DNA from: Ahaetulla prasina
Lineage: Eukaryota; Chordata; Lepidosauria; Squamata; Colubridae
DNA: 64,000 nt
NCBI RefSeq assembly: GCF_028640845.1
Contig: NC_080541.1
Span: 2,646,935-2,710,934, forward strand
Direction of reading: 5' to 3'
Part shown: positions 1 to 14,100 of the stretch, piece by piece
Layout of the letters: each line of letters starts with the position of its first letter
How positions within the stretch are numbered: the first letter of the stretch is position 1
The notes under the pieces: model-generated
Seen by the model: only the letters and a program-made list of their open reading frames with translations
Databases searched by the model: none
Told to the model about the DNA's origin: nothing
Made by a program: the position numbers and the translations under genes

Positions 1-531
1 TTTTCTGACTTACAAATTTGATTCAGAGGTAGGAGCTTTCTGCATAAATCCTTATGATTTATATTGATATATTGACCATCAATTGTGTTGTAAATGTTGT
101 ACCTTGATGAACGTATCTTTTCTTTTATGTACACTGAGAGCATATGCACCAAGACAAATTCCTTGTGTGTCCAATCACACTTGGCCAATAAAATTCTATT
201 CTATTCTATTCTATTCTATTCTATTCTATTCTATTCTATTCTATTCTATTCTATTCTATTCTATTCTATTCCTTTTATGTACACTGAGAGCATATGCACC
301 AAGACAAATCCCTTGTGTGTCCAATCACACTTGGCCAATAAAAAATTCTATTCTATTCTATTCTATTCTATTCTATTCTATTCTATTCTATTCTATTCTA
401 TTCTATTCTATTCTATTCTTTCTTTTATGTACACTGAGAGCATCTGCACCAAGACAAATTCCTTGTGTGTCCAATCACACTTGGCCAATAAAGAATTCTA
501 TTCTATTCTATTCTATTCTATTCTATTCTAA
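1..531 (+). repeat. CR1/L3-type LINE tails with (TTCTA)n arrays, triplicated
   Basis: The end of a snake CR1/L3-type LINE (tail ending TTGGCCAATAAA) is followed by a TTCTA array. The tail plus array recurs at about 271-419 and 421-531. The same tail occurs at 22097-22440, 23410-23812 and 34577-35060, again with AATAG units. Confidence 0.9.
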
Positions 532-552
532 ATGCGGCCAAATTAGATGAAT

Positions 553-755
553 AGAATAGAATAGGAGCTGGAAGGGACCTTGGAGGTCGTCTAGTCTAGC
601 CCCCTGCCCAAGCAGGAGACCCTCTACCATTTCAGACAAGTGGCTGTCTGGTCTCTTCTTGAAAGCATCCAGTGATGGAGCAACCACAACTTCTGGAGGC
701 AAGCAGTTCCACTGGTTAATTGTTCTCACTGACAGGAGGTTTCTCCTCATTCGTG
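553..755 (-). mobile_element. CR1 LINE 3' fragment
   Basis: Reverse complement of the CR1 3' end also present at 1272-2050, including the characteristic GGAAGGGACCTTGGAGGTC segment next to the terminus. Confidence 0.85.
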
Positions 756-779
756 AGTTCTTAGTGAGTTATTAGAGAA

Positions 780-1271
780 TTAGTGAGTGCCGTTTTGTGA
801 TCCTGTAACGTGGGTACCCCCAATTGTCAAACTTTGGATCTGGGACATAAGTCCCCCTTTTCACATCGGTCATAACTTCAAACGGTCACTAAGCGATCGG
901 TTGCAAGTCAAGGACCACGGAAGTCCTTGACTCACAACTACAACTGACCCCCCCAAAATCCCATTGCTAAGCGAGACATTTGTTAAGGGAGTTTTGCTCC
1001 ATCTTCCTTGCCACGGTTGTTCAGCAAACCATTTGGTCACTAAGCAAATCCGGCTTTCCCCACTTTGACTTGGCTTTGTCGGAAGGTCGCAGAAGGGGCC
1101 GTGCAGCCGTCATAAGTACGAGCCAGTGGACGAGCATCAGAATTTTTATCATGAGACCACGGGGATCCTGCAACGGTCGTAAGTGTGAAAACCCGTCATA
1201 AGTCACTTTTTTCAGTGCTGTTACAACTTCGAACGATCACTAAATGAATGGTTGTGAGTCAAGGACTAATC
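780..1271. mobile_element. Tc1/mariner-type non-autonomous element, degraded
   Basis: Same family as the TA-flanked elements elsewhere, with motifs such as CTAAGCGAGACATTTGTTAA and a GAGTCAAGGACTA end. It abuts the CR1 copy on its right. Confidence 0.7.
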
Positions 1272-2050
1272 ATAGCCCTTTGATGTCACGGAACCACTTT
1301 CCGCTTAAAAATACAGAAAACAAAATGCACAGGTACCAGATATGTGGTACCTTGCTCAATAGTAGTACCTGTGAGAGGGATCTTGGAGTCCTGGTGGATA
1401 ACCATCTAGATATGAGCCAGCAATGTGCAGCAGCTGCCAAAAAAGCCAACACAGTTCTGGGCTGCATAAACAGAGGGATAGAATCAAGATCACGTGAAGT
1501 GTTAGTGCCACTTTATAATGCCTTGGTAAGGCCACACTTGGAATATTGCATTCAGTTTTGGTCGCCACGATGTAAAAAAGATGTTGAGACTCTAGAAAGA
1601 GTGCAGAGAAGAGCAACCAAGATGATTAGGGGACTGGAGGCTAAAACATATGAAGAATGGTTGCAGGAACTCGGCATGCCTAATTTAATGAAAAGAAGGA
1701 CCAGGGGAGACATGATAGCTGTGTTCCAATATCTCAGGGGTTGCCACAGAGAAGTGGGAGTCGGGCTGTTCTCCAAAGCACCTGAGGGTAGAACAAGAAG
1801 CAATGGGTGGAAATTAATCAAGGAAAGAAGCAACTTAGAACTAAGGAGAAATTTCCTGACAGTTAGAACAATTAATCAGTGGAACGACTTGCCTGCAGAA
1901 GTTGTAAATGCTCCAACACTGGAAATTTTTAATAAGATGTTGGACAACCATTTGTCTGAAATGGTATATAGAGTTTCCTGCCTGGGCAGGGGGTTGGACT
2001 AGAAGACCTCCAAGGTCCCTTCCAACTCTGTTATTATTATTATTATTATT
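1272..2050 (+). mobile_element. CR1 LINE 3' part with open ORF2 C-terminal frame
   Basis: The frame is open to TAG at 2000-2002 and encodes the C-terminal part of a CR1 reverse transcriptase protein. It includes [48 protein letters not shown] and [14 protein letters not shown]. The element ends in an ATT repeat at 2033-2051. It is 5'-truncated, sits in a host intron, and is not a host exon. Confidence 0.9.
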
Positions 2051-2133
2051 ACCTTTTCTTAAAACTTCTGTCGGTCCCAGCTTTGCGAGCGATTAAAACT
2101 GGTGAACTCACACGTTGCCTCTTTGCTTTTCAG

Positions 2134-2168
2134 ATCATCGAACAACTGGAATTATCCTTCCCTTTGCG
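2134..2168 (+). CDS. PLCG1-like: PLC-gamma exon 1 of window: EF-hand region end
   Basis: A 35-nt exon between a pyrimidine-rich acceptor ending tttcag and donor gtaagt. It reads [12 protein letters not shown]; the last Arg codon is split and completed by the first base of the next exon. It corresponds to the short segment before RPELC in PLCG1. It is short and weakly conserved, so the call rests on splice borders, phase and position. Confidence 0.75.
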
Positions 2169-5100
2169 GTAAGTAAGAAGCGTGCCTCAGTTTCCCCGTG
2201 GGCCCAGGTGCTCATTATCATGGCATTCTCTCTTTCGGGCTTCTTTGAGAAGATTTTCCTGATTGTGGTGGAGCTCAGTTGTAAAGTTGACAAAAATAAG
2301 GTTTGCACCAAGAGGGCTTTCTCCAGAGTCAGCCAGATGCCTCCAAGAATTGACCAAAACATACGAAAAGCAAAGCAAAATACAAAAAGCAAAAGCAAAA
2401 CAACAACAAATGCCTCTAGGGACTTTAATTACTCTCTCCGTAATTAAAGAGAGTCTGCTTTGAAACTTGCGTTTCCATAGTCCACTGTTTTCTGACCTCT
2501 TGAACTTTAAAATGGGTGGACTTCAACTCCCAGAATTCCACTGCCAGCTAGTCTCTCTCAACCACAACAGCTTTTGAGATGTGGACTTCAACTCCCAGAA
2601 TTCCCTAGAGTTCTCAACTTCGATAGCATTGGGACTCCTTCATCCAACGTCTTCCAGTTGGATGAAGTGAACGTCCAGCTCTCCTCTTCAATCCTTTTTG
2701 GGGTGTCTTGCTCAGCCTCTGAGATGTGTTAAAATTGGCATGGTGTTGTGTCTCGCCCGCTCCCCCCGCCGCAGCCGGGCCCCTCTTATCTCCTGCCAGA
2801 CGCTGATAGTACAGAAGAATGTCCTGGCATGCCTCTAGCCCCCAGCCCTGGCACCATGCCCGGACAAACCGAACAAACAAACCTCCCTCCGATAGCATGT
2901 GCACCTGAAGCCAGCCACGAGCTGGGATTACCGACAGCTGGAGACGAAACGATGCAATGGATAGACCCACGCTTCCGGAGAATGGAGAGGCGACGTCAGC
3001 AAAAGGAAGGGAGGGGCAGGCCTGGATAAGTGCTGAGTCATGGAGCCACACCCCATGGCCTATATAAGGGATCTGCTTTCTGGCATTCTTTGAGTCAGGC
3101 AAAGTCTAATCTGGATTGCTGAAGTCACACCTTGGATTCCTGCTTGCCCTGAGAACTCTGAAAGGAATTTGGCAAAGCTGCAGAGGCACGCTTGATACAG
3201 ACTTCCCCGACTCGGCCGTCAAAGGAGGAGTGGGACACGACACATGGCTAGCCTTAGAATTCTGGGAGTTGAAGTCCACACATCTTAAAGTTGCCAGGGT
3301 TGAGATAGTAGAGTCACATAATTATAGTGAATACCTGTTTAAAAGCCATATATTTAGTTTCCTCCTGGAAGTCATATAGCAGAGGTCTTCAAACGTGGCA
3401 GCTTTAAGACTTGTGGACTTCAACTCCCAGAGCTGGCTGGAGAATTCTGGGAGTTGAAGTCCACAACTCTTAAAGCTGCCAAGGTTGAAGACCACTGAGC
3501 TAAAGCAAGTTTGGTGAGCAAGGAACCAGAACTTTTGAGAACTGCCATGAACGCCCGTAGCTCAGGGAATCATCTGGAGATGATCTTCCCCAACCTGGTG
3601 TCCAGCAGATGCCCAGCTGGACCTGTAGGTGATGCTAGCTGGGAATTCTGAGACATGTGGTCCTAACTCATCCAAAAGATGCCAGGATAGGAACAAGTGA
3701 TACGAAAGATGCAAACAATTGACAAAAGTACTGATAGAAGAGAATATTTGCACTTCAGAGTTGAACCGTGGGGTCCTGGGTGCTCTCTGAGCTTGGTCAA
3801 GCTAGCACTGATGATGTTACCTAGTTTGGTCATGAAACGTCTGCGAGAAAACAACCGAGCTCAGAGAACACTCTACAGTCCTCCTTCTCCTCCTCCTCCA
3901 CCACCCCACTCCCTTGTAGCGCGGATGATGTTACCTAGTTTGGTCATGAAACGTCTGCAAGAAAGCAATTGAGCTCAGAGAGCACCAAGAGCCCCACCCT
4001 TGTCGAAGTGCTGTTAGGTGTGGGTGTGTGGCACACAGCTGCTGACATGGGTTCGTCTCTCCTGCTTCCTTTTCAGTAACATGGATCGGCCGGAACTCTG
4101 CCAAATCACCTTATACGACTTCCAGAAATTCTTACAATACGATCAAAAGGTATTTTCTGAAGGAAAAAGGTTTGCCTTTGTGAAAACCAGCAGAGATAAT
4201 GAACAAAAAACTAACATTAATGAAATAGATGTAGATAAAGAGAAGGGGAGGAAGGTCTGGAAAGTAGAAGAAGGTAGAAGAGGGAAGAGAGTTAAAAGGA
4301 GGGGGTGGTGACTGGGCAAGCCCGACTAATTGTATATAACTGTACATTGGATGAGTTGTTGGATATGAATGTAAAAATAAAACTTTTACAAAAAAAAAAA
4401 TGAAATAGCTAATGTTTTCCCGTTATGTACCTTTTCTTTTGTTAGATGCCCACAGTCCCTTGACAATGAGCTGGGCGGCATGTAAATTCAATAAATGCAT
4501 AAATAAATAGCTGCATTTCTGTATGAGTAGTCCTTGGCTTCCGTGAGCCCAACATTTTTCTTGCTAAGTGAGATATTTATTGAGTTTTGCCCCGTTTTAT
4601 GACTTTTCTTGCCACAGCTGTTAAGTGAATCACTGCAGTTGTTAAGTTAGTAACCCGGTTGGTAAAGTAAATCTGGCTTGCCCATCGACTTGGCTTGTCA
4701 GAAGGTCGCAAAAGGCGATCACATGACCTTGGGATGCTGCGACCGTCATAAGTATGAGCCAGTTGCCAAGTGAATGAATTTTGATCACGTGACCCTGGGG
4801 ATGCCACAGTTGTTGTAGGTGGGTGAAAAACAGCCATTTTTCAATGCCGTTGTATCTTCGAAAAATCACTAAGCACACTGTTGTAAGTTGAGGACTTCCT
4901 GTATTGTTCCTCCCCTCTAGACAGAATCTTGCCAAAGTAAAGCAGACTATTTGCATCATCAGTGTTCTACTCCAAGGATCTCCATAAGTCTGGAGGAGCC
5001 AACTTAACTTTCTTCCTTCCAGCCACACGGCCTAAACTTTGCTGTCTATTGGTTCTCTGGAATGCAAATAAATTGAATGAATGAATGAATGAATGAATGA

Positions 5101-8100
5101 ATGAATGAATGAATGAATGAAAAAAGAAGGAAGGAAGGAAGGAAGGCCTTCCCTCCCTCCTGGGAATACAGACCAGCGGTGGGTTTCAAAATTTTTACTA
5201 CCAGTTCTGTGGGTGTGGCTTGGTGGGCGTGGCATGGGAGGAATAATGCAAAATCCCCATTTCCTCCCAATCAGCTGGGACTGGGGGGGGGGCCACTCAG
5301 AATTTTTACTACCAGTTCTCCGAACTACTCAGAATTTCCAGCACCGGTTCTCCAGAACCTGCTGAAACCCACCTCTGATCCAGACCGCATTCCACCGCAA
5401 TCCATTTGTCTCCTAGCCACTACTTAAATTTTCTCCATTATGTTCTCTCTCGCCTGGTCTTTCAAGTCTTCCAACGGCGCATTGATTTTGCTAAAACCTG
5501 TGCAGTGCACGTCAAAGTGGGAGGAGTTTGCAGGTGCCATGCTGACTTTTTTGACCCCTCCTGAGGATGCTCCCTCCCTCTCAGTTCAAACCCAGCTCTC
5601 CTGCTGCACAGCTGCCTGGTAACTCCGCCCTCTGCCTTTTCCCTGCAGGAAGCCTGGGCGAGTGACATCGCCAAGGTACGCAGGATGATGTGCAGCTACC
5701 TGCAGGATCGTTTTGCTGACATGGCGGAGCCTGTCTTCCAGCTGGATGAAGTGAGTGTCCGGCTCTCTTCCTCCAATCATCCTCAGAGGCGGGGAGGGGG
5801 TTGTCTTGTTAAGCCAGCGTTTCTCAACCTCAGCAGCTTTACGATGGGTGGACTTCAACTCCCAGAATTCCCCAGAGGAATCTAGAGCAGGGCTCTCCAA
5901 TCTTTGTAACTTTTAAGGCTTGTGGACTTCAACTCCCAGAGTTCCTCAGCCATCTTTGCCTTACACACTGTAAGCCGCCCTGAGTCTTCGGAGAAGGGCG
6001 GGATATAAATGTAAATTTAAAAAAAAATCTTTCCAAGAGACTTGGAACTCTGGGAGTTGAAGTCCACAAACCTTAAAGTTACTAAGGTTGGAGACCCCTA
6101 ATCTAGAGCAGGAGTCTCCAACCTTGGCAACTTTAAGACTTGTGGACTTCAACTCCCAGAGTTCCTCAGCCAGCTTTTTAAGTCCACTAGGCTTAAAGTT
6201 TTCAAGGTTGGAGATCCCTGGCCTAGAAGTCCCTTGTCAGGTTTCCACGTGATGAAACCCATTCAAAAAAGAAATAGGCAAAGTCCATTTTCCAAAACAA
6301 ATTTATTTAGGTAGGCGTCAAATTGGCAAAGTCTGTTGTAATTCCGGATCTGACACAAACCGGAATCACACCACATAGTAATGTAAATTAGAAATATCCC
6401 TCAAAAGTCACATTCCCCAATAAACACTCCATCCACATTTCCCGGTGTCTTCAAACTCCCACCTTCCACTCTCGCCAGGAGCAGCCTCCGTTCCCACGGG
6501 AGAGAAAGTCACCTAGCCCAGGGGTCTGGAAACTTGGCTCTTTTAAGACTTGTGGACTTCAACTCCCAGAGTTCCTCAGCCAGCAAAGCTGAAGTCCACA
6601 AGTCTTAAAAGAGCCAAGTTTCCAGACCCCTGACCTAGCCGAAACAATCCTCACTATCTATTCATTCATTCCCCCTACCTTAAGAATGTGGCGAGCCTGA
6701 AAACCCCCCTTAACAAGTAAAGAGAAAGAAAAGGAACAAATGATTATAATAGAGAACTAAATAAAATGGCTACGCATATGTCAAATTTCGCACATCAAAT
6801 GCGAAAACAGGACAGGGTTTCAGGAGGCCAAAAATAGCTGTATTCAGTGTATAAGACGCACCAATATTTCCACCCTCTTTAGGTGGAACCATACTCTTGA
6901 AAAGTTTGGTAATTACAGTTCTTAGTGCTTAATCACCCTAACCCTCCCAACTCAGTTATTCTGTAATTCTTTTCTTGTTTATGTTTATGTTGTTTGTTTA
7001 TGTTTATTCAATTTCTATACCACCCTTCTCCTAAAAGACTCAGGGCGGTTTCAGCCAACTAAGAACAACAAATACAAAAATTAAAAACAGATTTAAAAGA
7101 ATAATTTAGATTGGCTGAATATACTAAAAACTATTAAAATCCCCATTAAAACTCTTTCCCTCCTTCTCTGCGCAGTTCCTGACCTTCTTGTTCTCCAAAG
7201 AAAACATGTTGATGGATTCCAAGGGTGACCAAGTGGTCCCTGAAGAAATGAACTTCCCCTTGTCGCAGTACTGGATCTCCTCTTCTCATAACACGTAAGA
7301 GCTTCTCCGATTCTTGGGTCATTCATGGATGGATTCAGCGTGGAAAGGAGGCAACTGAGGTCATGCTAGATAGGATCATCCCTTGCATTCCACCAGGCCT
7401 GTGTTGGCCATAACGCCAAGGATTAGTAAACTGTCCTTTCCCACAGCTAATTTGGAGCCAGAGCAGAGGTCTCGAAACTGGGCAACTTTGAGACTTGTGG
7501 ACTTCAACTCCCAGAGTTCCTCGGCATCAGTATGTGTAGGTCTTCTGCTAAGCCAGGGGTCTGCAAACTTGGCTCTTTTAAGACTTGTGGACTTCAACTC
7601 CCAGAGTTCCTCCGCCAGCTTTGCTTTCTTGTTGTTTTCTTGTAGACATTTCATGACCCAACTAGGTAACATCCTCAGTGCTGGCAGGCAGAGGGGTTTG
7701 AGGAGAGTTGGAGGAGGAAGAGGAGGCCTGTAGGATCCTTGATACTCTCTGGGCTTAGTTCTTTCCTTGCGGACCTTTCATGACCCAACTAAGGAACATC
7801 ATCAGTGCTAATGCTGTTGCCCTGATGACATTACCAAGTTTGGTAATGAAAGATCTGCAAGAAAAGAGCCAAGCTCAAGAGGGCATCAAGGACCTCTCCT
7901 ATGAATCCATCTAATAAAAGAAAAAAAGAAAATAAGTCTTTGAGAGATTGTGGATTTGGGGGGGCCTCCTCCAACCCATTCCCAAATTCTCCCCACAGCC
8001 TTTCACAACCCACAGTTTCAGTCCATTTGCTTCTCCTCCTTCCTTGCAGGTATCTCACAGGGGATCAGTTCTCCAGCGAGTCTTCCCTGGAGGCCTATGC

Positions 8101-11100
8101 CCGCTGCCTTCGGATGGGCTGCCGATGCATTGAACGTAAGCTTCTTTCCGCCCCCCGCCCCCAAATTTTAATTGATTATTTTATTACCGTATTTTTCGGA
8201 CTATAAGACGCACCAAGATTTTGAAGAGGTAAACGGGAGGGGGGGGGAAGGTTTTTGCCCTCCCCAGCCTACAGGAGCTCTCTGCAGGCCTCCCAAACCC
8301 TCTGCAGGCCCCATTTTTGCAAAAAACAAAATAAAACAAAAACGGGGCTGTTTTTGGCGAAAACAGGACGCCTGGGGCAGGGTTTCAGGAAGCCAAAAAT
8401 GGCTGTATTCAGTATATAAGACGCACCAACATTTCCACCCTCTTTGAAAAGTACACTGATTAATTTCTTAGTGCTTAATAAACATTGTCTTTTCTGGGTA
8501 TTTAATTTGCTTAATTAATTATAATTCTGATTATATTCTTAATCTCCTTTTTTCCAACTACTGGTAAAATACTGTAGATTCCATGTTTGATAGTCCTCCG
8601 TGTCTTCTTTTGGCTTAATTTTCAATGTACAGTTTCCATTTCTGCACAATCTAATATTTTCTTAATTATCTCTTCATCTTGTGGTGTTTTCCTCATCTTT
8701 CCAATATTGTGCTAATAGAATCCTCGCTGCTGTTAAAACATCAAATATTAAATACTTAACTTTTCTTATCTTACACTGTTCGTTTATTGATGTTGATGTA
8801 TATCTAAAAATAAAACAAAAAATGTATACCAAAAAAAATACATACTTTACTTATCTCATTTTTCTGATATACTTAATTAAAAACAGTTCTGGGTTAAAAT
8901 CTACATGATTCCCTATCTTCTAGCCACCTGTGTATCTTTGCCCCCAATTTTTTTTGATTACATTTCCAACATTTGATAATATGTGCCCATTTTTTGATTA
9001 CATTTCCAACATTTGCTAGACATATTTTTAAACGTTTTGGCTAACCTAGCAGGTGGTGGATGCCATTTATAAAACATTTTATATAGATTTTCTTTATAAG
9101 AAGTGGAATGTAAGCTGATGTCCCTCATTCTTCACCCCATTAACAAGCTCTGGTTAACGGTTCCATCCTTATTTTTGATGATCTGCCCCAAGGCTATTTC
9201 TGAGCACCATTTGTGGGGTGTTTTTTTTCCACCACGTAGTGATTTTCTACATTTGGAAAAAGCCCCCCAAAAGGCCACAGCTTCCCCTTCTTGGCATCCC
9301 AAACTGCAAGGTTGCTTACAGATGTTGGAAGACCGTCACACCTGGACAGCCCTTGGGAAAGGCCATGTTGCAGAATTGAAGGTGTCGGTGACGGCTGCAG
9401 AAGGGAAATGCAATTGGTGTATTGTTTGCAAGGAGCCTTTGTTAGATTTAATTGCAGGAGATTGAGATGATTAATTGATTCATTGGGTGGAGAGCTAGAA
9501 GTGTCTGCTTCCTCAGCTGGGCACCTCCAAGAAGCGTGCAAGGATTGGAATTCTCAGGGGAAGAAATGTACACCCCGCACAAACAACCCTCTCGCGCATA
9601 CAACGCACGGACTGGGGACTTGTCTTGGGGACATTTGAATCTCGACGCGGCCAGAAAGTGCCCAGTGGAGGAAGCCCGATTTATGTGATGATTTAAAAAG
9701 CTGGGATTCAAATTTGAAGAATCAAACCCAAGCTTTGATCTTCTTCTGTTCCAGTGGATTGCTGGGATGGCCCTGATGACCTGCCCATCATCTACCACGG
9801 CCACACGCTGACCTCCAAAATCAAGTTCCTGGATGTCTTGCACACCATCAAAGAGCACGCCTTCACCACCTCTGAGTAAGCCATGTTGCTGCTTTTATGC
9901 GCCTTGGGTCTTGCTTCCTCCTCCACCTCTTCCTCCCTCCACCTCTTCTTCTCCCCCTCCTTCTTTTCCTTCTTCTCCTTTTCTTCCTCCTCCTCTTTTT
10001 TTCCCCTTCTCCAATTTCTCCAATTTCTCCTCTAACTCCTATTTCTCCTCCTCCTTCCCCTTCTCCCCTTCTTTTCCTTCTTCATCTCCTCCACCTCTTA
10101 TCTCCTTTCTCTTCCTCCTCTCCTCCTCCTTTTCCTCCCTCCTTCTCTTCTGCCTCCTCCTCCTCCTCGTTCTTCATTGGAGGGCAGAATGTTTGAAGGT
10201 GAGAATGAATCTCACAGAATGGCTTCAGGGGCCCTCCATAAAAATTGTCCCTCGGGGTGGAGAAGGTTCCAGACACTGGAAAGGATGTTTTAGTGGACTG
10301 AACGGAGCAGCCAGATAGAAGCTCCGCCGTTTGCTCCCAAGCCAAAAAAATAAAAAAATAAAAAAATGGTAGCCCGAAACCTTTGTCCCCATCCCTTTGC
10401 CAAGCACCTCCTGTTCTCAGGAAGTCCCACCTCAGGCCATCCCCATCCAAATTGCAGAACGGAGCATCCTTGAATATTGCCCTAGATCTTCTTCTTTGTC
10501 ATTCGTTGTCGTTGCTGTTAGTTGCAAAGTCATGTCTGACTTATCGCGCACGTTCCTCCAGGCCTTCCTGTCTTCTACCATCCCCAAGAGACCATTTAAG
10601 CTCCCACCGACTGCTTCAGTGATTCCATCCAGCCACTTTGGTCTCTGTCGTCCCATTCTTCTTTTGCCCTCAATCGTTCTTCTCTTCTTTGTCATTTAAT
10701 GATCCCCTAATACCTTGCGGGGTGGAGTCGGGACAACTGAATGGAGCTAGCAGAGTGTTTTACTGGCCGGATGCCCTTCAGAATTTTGTTCAGCAGATAA
10801 TATTCTCACTGTGCCCAGAGAGAGAAATATCTGCACTGAAATCCTTTGGCCACCTAATGAGAAAGAAGGACTCCCTGGAGAAGAGCCGAATGCTGGGAAA
10901 GATGGAGGGCAAAAGAAGAAGGGGACGGCAGAGAACGAGGTGGCTGGATGGAGTCACTGAAGCAGTAGGCGTGAGTTTAAATGGATTCCAGAGGATGGTA
11001 GAGGACAGGAAGGCCTGGAGGAACCTTTTTTTTTTTGCATTTATATCCCGCCCTTCTCCGAAGACTCAGGGCGGCTTACACTATGTCAAGCAATAGTCTT

Positions 11101-14100
11101 CATCCTATTTGTATATTTTTATACAAAGTCAACTTATTGCCCCCAACAATCTGGGTCCTCATTTTACCTACCTTATAAAGGATGGAAGGCTGAGTCAACC
11201 TTGGGCCTGGTGGGACTTGAACCTGCAGTAATTGCAAGCAGCTGTGTTAATAATAGGCTGCATTAGCCTGTTGCGCCACCAGAGACCTTGTCCATGGGGT
11301 CGCGATGGGTCGGACACGACTTCGCAACTAACAACAGCAACAGGATCGAACTCACAGCCTTCTGTTTGTGAGGCGAGAGCTCCACCTCCAGGCCACCACG
11401 CCACTCCTGGCTATTGCCCTAGGCGTAAACAAAAAAATGCAGGATTTTTCAGGGGCTGCCTGATGCCTTTTCCTTCTCCCACAGGTATCCCGTTATCCTT
11501 TCCATCGAGGATCACTGCAGCATCGTCCAGCAGAGGAACATGGCGTCCCACTTCAAGAAGGTCTTTGGCGACATGTTGCTTACCAAACCCATTGACGTCA
11601 ATGCCGACCAACTTCCTTCTCCTGCCCAGCTCAAGAAAAAAATCCTGATCAAGGTAGCCCAGCCCTCTTGTCTCCCACCTGGGAGAAATCCTGAGCCTTC
11701 CAACCCCTCTGCTCTCTTTGTGTGCCCTGAAGCAATCTGTTGTGACCGAGGCCCAAGTCATGATTACTAAACACAATTCAGTCCCCAACAAACTTATTTT
11801 ATTAAAACAGCTGAGAATGAATTCATTCTCAACTTCCTCCAAAACAAAATTCTTAATGGCCTCTGGTGGCTCAACAGGCTAATGCAGCCTGTTATTAACA
11901 GCAGCTGCTTGCAATTACTGCAAGTTCAAGTCCCACCAGGCCCAAGGTTGACTCAGCCTTCCATCCTTTATAAGGTAGGTAAAATGAGGACCCAGATTGT
12001 TGGGGGGGCAATAAAAGTTGACTTTGTATATAATATACAAATGGATGAAGACTATTGCTTGACATAGTGTAAGCCACCCTGAGTCTTCGGAGAAGGGCGG
12101 GATATAAATGCAAATAAAAAAACAACAACAACCCCACTCCGTGGGCCTTATCACCAACCTCTGACGTCTTTGGCAACCTGCCAAAGGCTTTTCTAGGCAA
12201 AACCCCTACAAGGTTCAAGAGACCCTGATAAGAACCACAGAAAGCAATGTTGCTTTCCTACAAAGAACCCAATAGCTCGTTGCTGCTCTTTTAAGCCTTA
12301 TGGGAGAGGCCAATCATCTTCTGGCCTTACTCCCGAGTTGTCCTTTTTTCTTCAGCTGCTCTTGCCTCCTGGCAGCTCTTCGCATGCCTGCACTAGGAAC
12401 ACGCTCCTCCTGTTCCTCTGCTTCTGCTCTCCGCCTCTGGAGGCTCCGGAGTCCGCGCATCGCTCCCAGATGACCCTGGCCCCATCTCTGCCTCCGACGC
12501 AGAGCCTTCATCCGGGCCTTCCCCTGACTCCAGGACTGGCCCATTGTCCTCCCCAGCCTCCGTACTGTCTGACTCCGCTGCCAGGTCCGCAGGCTGCTGG
12601 CGGATTACAACACAATCTCCCTGCGTCTTCCATGCTCAATTACAACTATCCACTTACACCGTGCATGGGTTCAGTGGTGTTGCTGTAGACCAGGGGTCTC
12701 CAAACTTGGCAACTTGTGGACTTAAGGTGCAAGGTGCCTTCAGAAGATCTACAGATGGTTTCCACCATCCTGGCTTGCTCATATCAGCCTTCTCCACCCG
12801 GACCCCTCTCAATGCTTCTCAACCTTGATCACTTGAAGATGAATTCAACTCCCAGAATCCTCCAGCCAGCAGAACCATTTTAAGATGCCTGGGTAAAAAA
12901 ACTGAGTCCCAAACAAGGATCTCCCCAGCCAGGGGTGTCCAACCTTGGCAACTTTTAAGACTCATGGACTTCAACTCATAGCTGCATGGCTGGCTGGGGA
13001 TTCTGGGAGTTGAAGTCCACGAGTCTTAAAAGTTGCCAAGTTGCTTAAAAGTTGCTTAAAAGACGCCTTTGGTCTAGATCAGCATTTCTCAATCTTGGCA
13101 GCATGAAGAGGTGTGCAGTTCGATTTCTAGAATTCCCCCACTGGCGTATGTGGGTCGTACGTCCCAGAATTCCCTAGCTAACATTCCGGTGGAGGAATTC
13201 TGGGAGTTGAAGTCAACTGATTTCCAAGCTGCCAAGATTTGAGAACCACTGGCTAAAAAGAATAAAAAGTGTTTCAGTTGGAAGGGAATATTTATAGCTC
13301 AGGGTTGAACTGAGGGGTCCTTGGTGCTCTCTGAGTTTGGTGGTTTTCTTGCAGGCGTTTCGTGACCCTACAAGGTTACATCATCAGCGCTCACTCCTCC
13401 TCCACAGTCCTCTTCCTCTTCCCCTCCTCCTCTCTGCTTGGTTGTTTACTTCCAGGTGTTTCATTACCCAGCCAGGTAACATTGTTGGTGCTAGAAGGTG
13501 CAAAGCCCACTCCCTTCTAGCACTGATGATGTTATCTAGTCTGGTAATGAAACACCTGCAAGAAAGCAAATTCCAACAGCATCAAGGACCCCGCAATCTG
13601 TGATGACCTGGGGCTTGGCACGAAGGCAAGATGGCCAGAGATGTCCCCGATGTTCCGTTTACTCTCTGACCTGGAGAAAAACTCTCCCACAAAACCTGCA
13701 GCAGCTTCTGGCTGCAGATGCTCCAGTCCAAATGCTGCAAGCAGAATGACTGCAATCAGTCACTCCAGCAGGGCAAGAGAATGAGTCCCAGACGGGAAGA
13801 AGTCCAAGATATTCAAACAGTCAGGAGGAATGCCAGGAATGCAGGCCACAACTCTCAACACTGGATGAATTCAGCATTTGTTCCTGACAAATGCCCCTCC
13901 CAAATGCCTCTCCTTTAAACTCCATCCCCAGGTGTGCCTTGTAAAGGGAATCAGGGCCCTTGTCGTGTCCCACTCCTCCGCTGACGGCCGGGTCAGGGAA
14001 ATCCGAATCAGGCTTGCCTCTGCAGCTCTGCCCAAAGTCCTAGCAAAGTCCTCAGAGCAGGCAGGAGACCAGAAAGTGACTTCAGCAAGATAAGTTCGAC

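Noticed and set aside
1244..2002. 252-codon frame as a host gene
   Set aside because: It is the C-terminal RT region of a CR1 LINE with the CR1 3' end directly after it.
4078..4311. Exon 2 extended to 4311 as a long reading frame
   Set aside because: The donor at 4150 keeps the frame with exon 3. Sequence past it is Lys/Glu/Arg-rich text of a probable LINE tail.
11225..11290. Possible tRNA genes at SINE heads (also 26420-26480, 44880-44925, 60780-60850)
   Set aside because: Each tRNA-like segment continues into a SINE body and tail, and none shows a complete cloverleaf with intact anticodon arm.
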